From NCBI RefSeq assembly GCF_038049935.1, contig NZ_CP145886.1, positions 3,480,501-3,544,500 on the forward strand: a stretch of 64,000 nt of DNA. Reading direction: 5' to 3'. Positions 16,604 through 24,647 of the stretch are shown here, one piece after another; the first letter of the stretch is position 1; every line of letters starts with the position of its first letter. Position numbers and translations under genes: made by a program. The notes beneath the pieces are model-generated. The model made no database searches, was not told where the DNA came from, and saw nothing but the letters and a program-made list of their open reading frames with translations. Source of the DNA: Rossellomorea sp. y25. GTDB taxonomy: Bacteria; Bacillota; Bacilli; Bacillales; Bacillaceae_B.

Positions 16604-17521
16604 TTACTTGCTGAAGATTCCCTTTAATGCAAATGCGATGTTTGCCGGCCTTTCCGCCAGGCGTCGCATGAAATACCCGAACCAGTCCTCGCCATATGGC
16701 AGGTAAATGCGGACGGTATATCCTTTTTTCAGTAAGTCGGACTGCAGTTGATTCCGCATGCCGTAAAGCATTTGGAACTCGAATCTGTCATTCGGGATAT
16801 TGTGTTCTTTTACTAATCCGATGGTGTAATCGATGATCGCTTCATCATGGCTTGCGATCGCAGTATAATGGCCGTTCAAGAGCTGCTTCTTGATGAGATG
16901 CTTCAGATTCTCATCCACCTTCTTCTTCTCCTGGAACGCCACTTTACCCGATTCATTATATGCACCCTTCACAAGCCTCAAATAAGGGGAGAACTGATTG
17001 AGATCATCCACATCCTGCTCTGAGACATATAGATAGGATTGGATCACCGTCCCCACATTGTCGTACTTTTGACGGAGCTTCTTGTAAACGTCAAGGATCG
17101 CATGGCACCTCGAGGAATCCTCCATATCGAGGGTGACCGTGATTCCGCTTTCTTTCGCTTTCGAGAGAATCAACTCCATGTTTTCCATGACAAGATCTTG
17201 ACTGATATCCAATCCCAGGGAAGTCAATTTCACAGAGATCTCAGTTTCCAGCCCATGATAGGCAATCGCACTGATACTCTGGATACATCCTTGGACATTC
17301 TCCCGGACCACCGATGTGGAATCGACGAACTCACCAAGATGATCGACCGTTACCTGGAATCCCTCCTCGTTCAATTGCGTAATCAATGGAATCGCTTGTG
17401 CAAAGGTTTCTCCCCCTACAAGCTTATTAGCCCCAAATCTTGACCCCCACCGTTTGGCCATCTTATCCATCGCCTTATTGTGAGAAAGAAACAAGAAAAA
17501 ACGCTTACTGATTGCTTCCAT
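16604..17521 (-). CDS. putB: proline dehydrogenase
   Basis: 305-residue monofunctional FAD-dependent PRODH, which oxidises proline to P5C at the membrane. Family motifs are in order: VDHLGEFVDS, ISVKLTSLGLDIS, TLDMEDSSRC, YLRLVKGAYNES, IASHDEAII, FEFQMLYGMR and RIYLPYGEDWFGYFMRRLAERPAN, the last holding the substrate-binding arginines. It is the first gene of the proline operon, with a TATAAT-type promoter and a palindrome upstream. No proline permease gene (putP) is present here, unlike B. subtilis putBCP. Confidence 0.93.
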   Translation of the reverse strand: MEAISKRFFLFLSHNKAMDKMAKRWGSRFGANKLVGGETFAQAIPLITQLNEEGFQVTVDHLGEFVDSTSVVRENVQGCIQSISAIAYHGLETEISVKLTSLGLDISQDLVMENMELILSKAKESGITVTLDMEDSSRCHAILDVYKKLRQKYDNVGTVIQSYLYVSEQDVDDLNQFSPYLRLVKGAYNESGKVAFQEKKKVDENLKHLIKKQLLNGHYTAIASHDEAIIDYTIGLVKEHNIPNDRFEFQMLYGMRNQLQSDLLKKGYTVRIYLPYGEDWFGYFMRRLAERPANIAFALKGIFSK

Positions 17522-17597
17522 GATTACAACACCTCCTTATAGTGACTGTTACCTCAAGTGCGAGGTGATTAAACGAAGAAATGTAAATCTTAAGAAA

Positions 17598-17653
17598 ATT
17601 ATACCGGGAATAACAGCTGGGAAACAACGTGCTCGAGCCACAAATATTTGTGG
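17598..17653 (-). promoter_or_regulatory. proline operon promoter with PutR-type palindrome
   Basis: On the minus strand a weak TTGTTT -35 (17622-17627) and TATAAT -10 (17598-17603) are 18 bases apart. Ten bases upstream of the -35 is CCACAAATATTTGTGG (17638-17653), a perfect 16-bp palindrome built of CCACAA and TTGTGG, the half-sites I remember for PutR. The position suits an activator. Confidence 0.65.
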
Positions 17654-17693
17654 GTTGATTTATGGTGGAAACACAAAAAGGTGTTGATTACAT

Positions 17694-17731
17694 AAAAAAA
17701 CAACGGGTTTGACGTTCAAGCTCGTTGTTTT
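17694..17731 (-). terminator. terminator after the HAD phosphatase gene
   Basis: AACAACGAG..., imperfect stem, ...CCCGTTGTT followed by TTTTTT on the minus strand, 35 bases downstream of the HAD stop. Confidence 0.8.
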
Positions 17732-17765
17732 GCTTGGGTGCCCGGCATAACAGCTTCTCTTTTCC

Positions 17766-18551
17766 TTATATGATTTTATCCGATAACAGCCCCTTGACTG
17801 AAGGCAGCACATAATCCGGCGTCCAAACCGTTCCCCTCAAATCCCCCTCGGTCGTGACCCCGCTGAGAACGAGGACCGTTTTCATCCCGGCTTCGATGCC
17901 CATCCGGATATCCGTCTCAAGACGGTCGCCGATCATCACGCACTCTTCCGGCTTTAGTTCCAATAATTTTAGAGCTGCCTGAATGGTCAGCTTAGAAGGC
18001 TTTCCAATCTGGACATCAATCTTTCTCCCCACAACGGCTTCCACTGCACCAATCATCCCGGCACAATCCGGAACATCACCAACCTCTACTGGACAGGTTC
18101 TGTCCGGATTGGTCGCGATCATCTTCGCACCAAGCTTGATCGCCTGATAAGCAAAATTCAAATGGTCGTAATGAAAATCCCGGTCCCATGAGAGCACGAC
18201 GACATCCACCTCTGATGGCGCCATTCCTTCCCTGAATCCGGCAAGTGTCAGCTCATCCTTAATCGGCTGCTCACCAATCACATACAATGTGGCATCTGGA
18301 TGATGTTCACGTAAATAGTCAATCAACGTAAGTGTCGGATTCAAAATGTTCTCAAGGGTAGCCTTGACATTGAAGCCGTTCAACTTCTCCACATAACGCT
18401 GTCGGGATTCAATCGTCTTATTTGTGAGGAACAGTACCTTCTTCCCTTCATCGAGAAGAGAATTGATGATGGTGTCTGCTCCTTCTATTAATTGCTTGCC
18501 AAGATATACGGTGCCATCCAAGTCAAAAATATATCCTTTCAGATTTTTCAT
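17766..18551 (-). CDS. HAD-IIA family sugar-phosphate/glycerol-phosphate phosphatase
   Basis: 261 residues, NagD/PGP-like. Nucleophile motif FDLDGTVYLG (Asp10, Asp12), motif II LTNKT, the C2 cap in the middle, the conserved GKPS motif and motif IV MIGDRLETDI. Such enzymes dephosphorylate small phosphate esters, including glycerol phosphates and sugar phosphates. It is the last gene behind the Ugp-like importer and a metallo-beta-lactamase gene, but a T-tailed hairpin at 18572-18638 separates it from them, so it may be expressed at a lower level. The glycerol phosphate substrate is inference from the operon. Confidence 0.85.
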   Translation of the reverse strand: MKNLKGYIFDLDGTVYLGKQLIEGADTIINSLLDEGKKVLFLTNKTIESRQRYVEKLNGFNVKATLENILNPTLTLIDYLREHHPDATLYVIGEQPIKDELTLAGFREGMAPSEVDVVVLSWDRDFHYDHLNFAYQAIKLGAKMIATNPDRTCPVEVGDVPDCAGMIGAVEAVVGRKIDVQIGKPSKLTIQAALKLLELKPEECVMIGDRLETDIRMGIEAGMKTVLVLSGVTTEGDLRGTVWTPDYVLPSVKGLLSDKII

Positions 18552-18571
18552 CTGTCCCCCTCCTTCAAATT

Positions 18572-18638
18572 AAAAAAATTCCTTGAGCATGACGATTTCT
18601 CCAATTGAACAATTGGATTTTCGCCATACTCAAGGAAT
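18572..18638 (-). terminator. attenuator-like terminator inside the ugp operon
   Basis: ATTCCTTGAG and CTCAAGGAAT form a 10-bp stem closing an inner CCAATTG/CAATTGG hairpin; a run of seven T follows on the minus strand. It lies between the hydrolase gene and the HAD gene and would cut or reduce read-through. Confidence 0.75.
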
Positions 18639-18668
18639 CTCCTGATCTTTATCCTTGTATCTATTCAT

Positions 18669-19409
18669 TTATACCCGTTGTGTCATCAGATCTTCACCGA
18701 TGATGACCTTTGGAGTGTCAAGCTTTGCCACCTCTTCTTCATAAGGTTCTTGGTCGGATAAGTGGACGAGAACGACTTTCCCGATCTTATCCATATCATA
18801 GTTCTCTGCAACTTCAACGAGACTGCTGTGGTTCCCTGCCATATTCCGGGCAGAAGTCGCTTCATGGATTAACATATCAATATGGTCATACTGTCGGATT
18901 CGTGCGTTGATTTCCGTATCGCTCGAATATACGACGACCCGGCCGGCACATCGCACTTCAAGCCCCACAGTAGGAACAGAATGAAGGGCCTTAAAGCAGG
19001 AAAACGTCATCCCACCACCAGACAGAAGATCATCTTCACGATCACCGTCAAAGGTTTCAACCTTAATGGTAAAAGCAATCGGCCACTGATCTGCTTCCAT
19101 CGTTGACAGCCATTCCTGCAGTTTTTTCTCATTCCGATCATCACAAAGAATCCTTAATGGCTTTTTCCTATCTTCCAGCCACATCCCCCACAGCAAGGAC
19201 GGCAATCCATAAATATGGTCAATATGAAAATGGGTGAACACCACTGCATCGAGCTCCCCTAAATCCACCCGCAGCTGCTTCAGCTTCCGGCAAGGATTGC
19301 CGCTGACATCTACCAGCACATGATAGTCATCATTCGAAAAGCAGATTGATGTATTGTCGCGTTCGGAGCCAGGATAGGCACTCCCCGTTCCTAAGAAATG
19401 AATGTCCAT
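18669..19409 (-). CDS. metallo-beta-lactamase-fold hydrolase, PhnP/RNase Z-like
   Basis: 246 residues. The metal site THFHIDH (His60, His62, Asp64, His65) and downstream YSSDTE and HEATSA (metal Asp/His) are as in RNase Z, PhnP and related phosphodiesterases; FLGTGSAYPGSERDNTSICF is the usual start of that group. Housekeeping RNase Z proteins are longer, about 300 residues, and carry an exosite, not evident here. It lies 11 bases after the importer permease gene, so hydrolysis of an imported (cyclic) glycerophosphodiester is a reasonable guess. Substrate unproven. Confidence 0.8.
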   Translation of the reverse strand: MDIHFLGTGSAYPGSERDNTSICFSNDDYHVLVDVSGNPCRKLKQLRVDLGELDAVVFTHFHIDHIYGLPSLLWGMWLEDRKKPLRILCDDRNEKKLQEWLSTMEADQWPIAFTIKVETFDGDREDDLLSGGGMTFSCFKALHSVPTVGLEVRCAGRVVVYSSDTEINARIRQYDHIDMLIHEATSARNMAGNHSSLVEVAENYDMDKIGKVVLVHLSDQEPYEEEVAKLDTPKVIIGEDLMTQRV

Positions 19410-19420
19410 CAGATCCCCTC

Positions 19421-20230
19421 CTATTTAATTCCTGAGTGCATAAAGCTTGATACGAATTGTTTTTGAAAAAGGAAGAAGGCGAGCACTAAAGGCATGATGA
19501 CCATTACCGTACCGGCTGCGACCATTCCCCACTGCGCTCCCGTTTCATATGATTGTGCAAAGAGGGCAAGTCCGACGGTCAACGGCCGGGACTCGACAGA
19601 ATCCGTGATGATCAACGGCCACATGAAGTTGCTCCAATGGTGGCTGACCGATACCAGGGCAAATGCGATATAGGTCGGTTTCGCCGATGGGATATATACA
19701 TGCCACAGTGTTTGATACCATTTACATCCGTCCATTCTTGCCGCTTCATCAAGATCGAACGGGACTTGCTTGAACGTTTGGCGCATGAGGAATACCCCAA
19801 ATGCAGAAGCCCAATATGGCATCATGACGGCGAGTTTTGTATTGACAAGCCCAAGCTGGCTGATTACCTGATAGTTCGGGAATAACAGGATTTCGGGCTG
19901 AATCATCAGTTGCAGCAGGAACAGGATGAACAGTACATTCTTCCCTCTGAAATTCACCCGTGCAAACGCATATGCCGCAAGCGTAACGGTGACTAACTGG
20001 ACAATCAACACCCCAAAAACGATGACGAATGTATTGAAGTAATACTGCAAAAATGGTGCAGTCTTCCACGCGTTGACATAGTTTTCAACCGTTGGATTCG
20101 AGACCCAGAACGGAAAGCCTCCGTTGATCACTTGATTCCCGGGAGAGAAAGAGGTGATGATGACCCAAAGGAGGGGGATGAATGAAAGTATCCCTAAAAA
20201 AATGATGATGCCATAGTTCAATTTTTTCAT
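19421..20230 (-). CDS. UgpE-like ABC transporter permease
   Basis: 269 residues, MalG/UgpE-type inner membrane permease with six spans. The EAA loop is DEAARMDGCKWYQTLWHVYIP. The end QKQFVSSFMHSGIK is like that of UgpE. It pairs with the UgpA-like gene 15 bases upstream. No ATPase gene is in the operon; such carbohydrate-type importers in Bacillus commonly share the MsmX ATPase encoded elsewhere. Confidence 0.88.
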   Translation of the reverse strand: MKKLNYGIIIFLGILSFIPLLWVIITSFSPGNQVINGGFPFWVSNPTVENYVNAWKTAPFLQYYFNTFVIVFGVLIVQLVTVTLAAYAFARVNFRGKNVLFILFLLQLMIQPEILLFPNYQVISQLGLVNTKLAVMMPYWASAFGVFLMRQTFKQVPFDLDEAARMDGCKWYQTLWHVYIPSAKPTYIAFALVSVSHHWSNFMWPLIITDSVESRPLTVGLALFAQSYETGAQWGMVAAGTVMVIMPLVLAFFLFQKQFVSSFMHSGIK

Positions 20231-20245
20231 CGAATCTTCCCCTCC

Positions 20246-21136
20246 TTAATAATGGATTTTCCGATCAAGGTACAAATAATTGAATGCTGTGATTCCGAGC
20301 ATGATGACGATCAAAATCACGGTCAGCACCGCTGCTTTACCTAAATCCCAGTTCGTGAATGCCACTTCATAGATATGGTAGAGTAATAGATTGCTGGCAT
20401 TATCCGGTCCACCCTTGGTCATGATGTACAGGTGGTCGACGTTTTTAAATGAATTCGTAATCGCCACGATCATGACGAACAGCGTCGTAGGCATCAGCAG
20501 TGGGAAGGTGATATGACGGAACATCTGGAACGGTTTCGCCCCTTCCATCTCAGCCGCTTCATACACGTCCCTCGGTAGATTTTGCAAACCTGCCAGATAA
20601 AAGATCATGAAGAAACCGGCATCTTTCCAGATGATCATGACAATCATCGCGATCATGACGGTGTTTGGATCCCCCAGCCAGTTCGTGTCATCCCGTCCGA
20701 ACATATGCAGAAAGTTATCGAGCAATCCATACTGCGGGGTGTAGATGAAAAGCCAAATATTTGCCACCGCAATCAACGGAACGATCGTCGGGTAGAAAAA
20801 TGACGTACGAAGCAAAGAGCTTCCGGCCATTTTTTTATTCAGCCAGATGGCAAGATACATCGCCAGGAACAAACTTGTCGGCACTGTACCGATCATGAAG
20901 AGGATGTTATTCAGAATGACCTTCCGGAATATCTCATCCTCCAAAACTCCTTTATATTGTTCAAGTCCCGAAAATTGCAGCCTGGTCATCGGGCCACTGT
21001 AGAAGCTTAACTGGATTGATTTGATCGTCGGGTAAAACGTAAACAAACTCAAAAATATGAAAGAAGGAAACAGCAGCCCGTAGGCAAACAGATTATTTCT
21101 CGTTCGGGAACTGAGTTTTCTTTGCTTTGTTGTCAT
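20246..21136 (-). CDS. UgpA-like ABC transporter permease
   Basis: 296 residues, MalF/UgpA-type permease with six spans. EAA loop YEAAEMEGAKPFQMFRHITFP and the ending AFNYLYLDRKIHY are typical. It lies 89 bases after the binding-protein gene, with a hairpin in the gap, and 15 bases before the second permease gene. Confidence 0.88.
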   Translation of the reverse strand: MTTKQRKLSSRTRNNLFAYGLLFPSFIFLSLFTFYPTIKSIQLSFYSGPMTRLQFSGLEQYKGVLEDEIFRKVILNNILFMIGTVPTSLFLAMYLAIWLNKKMAGSSLLRTSFFYPTIVPLIAVANIWLFIYTPQYGLLDNFLHMFGRDDTNWLGDPNTVMIAMIVMIIWKDAGFFMIFYLAGLQNLPRDVYEAAEMEGAKPFQMFRHITFPLLMPTTLFVMIVAITNSFKNVDHLYIMTKGGPDNASNLLLYHIYEVAFTNWDLGKAAVLTVILIVIMLGITAFNYLYLDRKIHY

Positions 21137-21166
21137 GAATCGGACCCACCTTTCTTGTGAAGCAGG

Positions 21167-21197
21167 AGCTCAAGTCAGCACAATCCTCACTTGAGCT
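21167..21197 (-). promoter_or_regulatory. intercistronic hairpin after the binding-protein gene
   Basis: AGCTCAAGT, 13-base loop, ACTTGAGCT with no following T run. Stem-loops here usually protect the upstream binding-protein mRNA and let it exceed permease mRNA. Confidence 0.55.
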
Positions 21198-21225
21198 TCA
21201 CTCACTTCATTATTCTGCTGCATTC

Positions 21226-22503
21226 TTATTCCTGGAAAGGCTCCAACACTTTTTCTGCTTTCTCTTGTGCGTTTTCCAACCCTTCTTCAACCGGGCTTTG
21301 ACCCGTCAGGATCGATTGAATATGGTCATTGAAGATTTTCTGCACTTCACCATTTTGATAGGTTGCGAGTTCACTTTCTGCATACTCAAGCTGCTCGCGG
21401 GCAACCAGTGCAGGAGGGAATTCCTCTACATACTTTTTCAATAAATCAGTTTCATAAGCTGATTCGGTTGTGGCTACATATCCTGTATCGATCGACCACT
21501 GAGCAACACGCTCAGGCTCTGTAAGAAACTTCATGAACTTGATTGCAGCTTCCTTATTCTCTTTTGGAAGATCTTTGAACAAGTAGATGTTTCCTCCTCC
21601 AGTAGGGGAACCATACTCATTGTTCGCCGGCAGGAAGGACACACCGAAATCAAAGTCCGCATTGTTCTTCACATTCGTCAGGTTACCTGTCGTATGATAC
21701 ATCATCGCCGTTTTTCCACTCAGGAAGTCAGAAGGAACCGTCGCCCATTCAATGACACCCTCCGGCATGATTTTATGTTCCTTTCCAAGGGATAACCAGA
21801 ATTCCATCGCTTCTTTTGAGTATGGTGCATTGAAATGTACTTCCTTACCATCTTGAGACATGATGTTGTCTCCAGTCTGAAGCGCTAAAGCCTGGAACAT
21901 CCAGTACTGGTAACCGGTACTTGGAATTTCAAGTCCCCACTGGTCCTTTCCTCCATTTTTCGTCAGCTTCTTCCCGTATTCCACCAGCTGATCCCAGTTT
22001 TCAGGTGGAGCTTCCGGATCCAGCCCTGCTTCTTTGAAGGCGTCCTTGTTATAATAAAGGACGATGGTACTGCGCTGGAATGGCAAACTGTACACCTTAT
22101 CATCGATGGAAGAGTTCGCCATGAATCCATCATAGAAATCATTCAAATACCCTTGATCAAACATCGGAGTCAATTCTTCAATCAGATCATTCTCAAGCAA
22201 TGTGAACAAATCGATGGAGAATAAGACGGCAAGCTCAGGTGAATTTCCAGCTTGAGCAGATGCCATGACTTGGGTCATCGTTTCAGCATAACTGCCGCCA
22301 TATTTCGCATTCACCTTGATGTCAGGATTCTCTTTTTCAAAATCCGCCACAAACCCATCAACGATCTTCGCAACATCCCCGCCAACCGCTACCGGGAACC
22401 AGAAATCGATTTCCGTCGTTTCACCCCCGGCGGTATCACTGCTGCTGCACCCGGCAAGAACAACCATCAACACTAAAACGAATGATAAAACCTTGAACTT
22501 CAT
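21226..22503 (-). CDS. UgpB-like glycerol-phosphate ABC transporter binding lipoprotein
   Basis: 425 residues with a lipoprotein signal (LAGC, Cys19). Similarity to E. coli UgpB (sn-glycerol-3-phosphate and glycerophosphodiester binding) is strong where I can compare: TEIDFWFPV, VLYYNKDAFKEAGLDPEAPP with ENW, and KFMKFLTEPERVAQW followed by SIDTGYVATTESAYE. It starts a five-gene set (binding protein, two permeases, metallo-hydrolase, HAD phosphatase). GGGGAGG precedes the ATG. The leader upstream has the same structured element as the lamin-tail gene and is a candidate GlpP target, which fits a glycerol-phosphate substrate. Confidence 0.88.
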   Translation of the reverse strand: MKFKVLSFVLVLMVVLAGCSSSDTAGGETTEIDFWFPVAVGGDVAKIVDGFVADFEKENPDIKVNAKYGGSYAETMTQVMASAQAGNSPELAVLFSIDLFTLLENDLIEELTPMFDQGYLNDFYDGFMANSSIDDKVYSLPFQRSTIVLYYNKDAFKEAGLDPEAPPENWDQLVEYGKKLTKNGGKDQWGLEIPSTGYQYWMFQALALQTGDNIMSQDGKEVHFNAPYSKEAMEFWLSLGKEHKIMPEGVIEWATVPSDFLSGKTAMMYHTTGNLTNVKNNADFDFGVSFLPANNEYGSPTGGGNIYLFKDLPKENKEAAIKFMKFLTEPERVAQWSIDTGYVATTESAYETDLLKKYVEEFPPALVAREQLEYAESELATYQNGEVQKIFNDHIQSILTGQSPVEEGLENAQEKAEKVLEPFQE

Positions 22504-22528
22504 GCCAATTCCTCCCCTTTTTTTTCAT

Positions 22529-22620
22529 AAAAAAACCCATGAACAATAAACTGCATCACAAATAAGTGTCATGCAATTCATTGGTCACAGGGATTCTCCG
22601 CATCTCTACCCTTAGACGAT
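22529..22620 (-). promoter_or_regulatory. structured leader B, candidate GlpP-type antiterminator
   Basis: On the minus strand AGGGTAGAGATGCGGAGAAT and CCCTGTG are followed by a long inner hairpin (CAATGAA, TGCAT, CAC ... GTG, ATGCA, TTTATTG) and then CATGGG with a run of seven T. CCC and GTG of the conserved block can pair with CATGGG to form the terminator; the same CCC can pair with the 5' GGG instead. Sequence and layout match leader A at 8817-8907, while the inner hairpins differ in sequence, which argues for conserved function rather than recent copying. Confidence 0.62.
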
Positions 22621-22744
22621 AACCTGTCTAATATATATGTCTGATTATTCACAATAGTACAATATTAACTAAAAGATGGCAATGGGATTTCATTTTTTTT
22701 ACAAAACAATCATATCCAATATCCCTTTGACGATTGAATTCCCT

Positions 22745-22774
22745 ACAAAAAAATACAGCTGCGACAGCTGTATT
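22745..22774 (-). terminator. terminator after the gerA-type gene
   Basis: AATACAGCTG, TCG loop, CAGCTGTATT and TTTTTT on the minus strand, 119 bases downstream of the germination gene. 22775-22892 shows nothing else. Confidence 0.85.
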
Positions 22775-22892
22775 GAGAATGGACGTATCCTAATAGTACC
22801 TCTTAAAAACCCTTGATATTCTACTGACCGCAGGATGGTCTTGATCCTATCCTTCCATTGCAATTTGCACATTAAAGGGTTATTGCTATTGA

Positions 22893-24338
22893 TCAATCAC
22901 CATCCTTAGTATAAGTATGCTTGCTATTAGTAAGCCTCTGTAAATCTTCTCGATAAAACGTATCCTTTAATTCCTGCATCTTAAAAGGAATGATAGGAGA
23001 AAGATAAGGAACACCGAGCGATTTCAGACTCACCATATACAACATTAGAATGGTTGTCCCAATGATGATTCCATTAAAACCAAAAAAGTTAGCCGTTAAT
23101 AAAAATACTATCCTTAAGGTGGCATCAGGTCCCACCAGTCCTCTGTTTGCTCCCAAGAAACTGGAAAGAGCGGTTATCCCTATGACGATCAGACTGACGG
23201 GGTGGATTAATTTGGCGGTGACCGCCGTTTCGCCAATGACGATGGTCCCGATTAAAGACACCAATATGACTGCACTTTGCGGAAGACGAAACGAAACGTC
23301 TACTAATATTCTGACCAAGAATAAAAGAATGGCGATTTCCCAAAAGGTTGGCAATATCTCATCGTCAGAAATGATAGCTTTTGAAATCTTGGTGGGTATG
23401 TCATCTTTATGAAAATTTGCTAATGCTATGTAAACCGCTGGCAGGTATATTCCTAATAGAAAGGCGATAAAACGGATGATTCGGCTGGTGAATCTGCCCA
23501 TTGATATGTGGTAATCATCGGGTGCCTGAATAAAATCAATAAATAAAGCAGGAGCAATGATGGCGAAAGGGTACCCGTCCACCATCACTACCACTCTTCC
23601 TTCAAATAAGGATGAAACTGCCCCGTCAATTCGTTCTGAATGTCTTAGCCGGGAAAAAAATGTTTTTGGCTTTCCTTCTAGTACTTCCTCTACTACTCTT
23701 TCACTCAGGACGTACTTTACGGTAAGGCTATGTATCCTCTTTTTGACTTCTTTTAATATCCCGTTATCGACAGTACCATCTATATATAAGATGGAAACAG
23801 ATGTTGGTGAATTGGTGCCAATTTCTACTGTTTCCACACACAAATCCGGCGTTTTTAATGAACCTCTTATCAAATTGATATTTGTTTTTATCTTTTCTGT
23901 TAATCCAATTTGTGGACCTCTTACTGAACGTTCTCCAATTGACGCTTCGACGCTTCTTTCTGCCCACTTAGGAGATGGTATTATGATGCCTTCTGGAAAC
24001 CCGTCAATTAATAAGACAGTACTTCCTTGTACGATGCCATTGGTCAATTCTTGATACTGAGTAGTCGTTTTCACATCTGCCGATTCAACTATTCTTTCCA
24101 TGATTTGATCGATGAGTGATTCATTCAAACCTTCAGTCTCAAATGGTTCTAATAACGGCTTGACCACATAATCCTGAATAACATCCGTATCGATAATTCC
24201 GTCCAAATAGACAATATTCATTTCAAGGGAACCTTCGCAGCCAGACTTTAAATTTCTTACGATAAGGTCAGATGTGTCGTGAAAGGTATTCCTTATATGT
24301 TCTATATTTTCTTTTAGGCACATTTCTATTTTAGGCAT
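22893..24338 (-). CDS. orphan spore germination protein, GerA family A subunit
   Basis: 481 residues, the same length as B. subtilis GerAA. The N-terminal soluble half has GSTVLLIDGFPEGIIIPSP and VRGPQIGLTEKIKTNINLIR, and the membrane half begins near residue 290 with about five spans (ALFIDFIQAPDDYH, PAVYIALANFH). GerA A subunits form the germinant-gated channel in the spore inner membrane together with B and C subunits. No B or C gene is next to it, and a terminator follows, so it must work with partners encoded elsewhere or alone. Confidence 0.9.
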   Translation of the reverse strand: MPKIEMCLKENIEHIRNTFHDTSDLIVRNLKSGCEGSLEMNIVYLDGIIDTDVIQDYVVKPLLEPFETEGLNESLIDQIMERIVESADVKTTTQYQELTNGIVQGSTVLLIDGFPEGIIIPSPKWAERSVEASIGERSVRGPQIGLTEKIKTNINLIRGSLKTPDLCVETVEIGTNSPTSVSILYIDGTVDNGILKEVKKRIHSLTVKYVLSERVVEEVLEGKPKTFFSRLRHSERIDGAVSSLFEGRVVVMVDGYPFAIIAPALFIDFIQAPDDYHISMGRFTSRIIRFIAFLLGIYLPAVYIALANFHKDDIPTKISKAIISDDEILPTFWEIAILLFLVRILVDVSFRLPQSAVILVSLIGTIVIGETAVTAKLIHPVSLIVIGITALSSFLGANRGLVGPDATLRIVFLLTANFFGFNGIIIGTTILMLYMVSLKSLGVPYLSPIIPFKMQELKDTFYREDLQRLTNSKHTYTKDGD

Positions 24339-24416
24339 CCTTCATCCTCCCTAAAGGTAGTATGAGGATTTGTCGAAATACTATACTTTAAGGAGAATAC
24401 CTAAAATAACAAGCTA

Positions 24417-24456
24417 AATAAGGCAATGGCCAGAGACACCTGGCTATTGCCTTATT
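24417..24456. terminator. 17-bp inverted repeat, terminator-like
   Basis: AATAAGGCAATGGCCAG, 6-base loop, CTGGCTATTGCCTTATT. A long near-perfect stem upstream of the gerA-type gene; T-rich flank is modest. It may end the transcript coming from the mgtC side or be an inserted palindrome. Confidence 0.55.
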
Positions 24457-24497
24457 CGTTCAATAACATAGTAGTTTTTTTCCGCACGATTTTAGTT

Positions 24498-24563
24498 TTA
24501 CCCCTGTATTGGTAACACAGTAGAAACCTTGATCTCCCTTAACGCAAAGCTCGTTTGGATCAT
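24498..24563 (-). pseudogene. relic of an Lrp/AsnC regulator C-terminus
   Basis: On the minus strand 21 codons read MIQTSFALREIKVSTVLPIQ plus G and a stop. The intact Lrp protein at 31120-31596 ends KIQTSLALREIKDSTVLPIQ plus G. DNA identity is high, and no other part of the gene is left upstream. This looks like the tail of a deleted paralogue, left beside the second mgtC gene. Confidence 0.7.
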
Positions 24564-24647
24564 AGTAATCTACTTCACCTCGCTGAGGGTCTTACCCCAT
24601 TTTCGTGCCCCCATCAAGTAGAAACCTCATCACTCGAGTTGCAAGCT

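Noticed and set aside
22699..22896. 65-codon frame following gerAA, possible B-subunit remnant
   Set aside because: It reads straight through the terminator hairpin and has no GerAB-like membrane segments.
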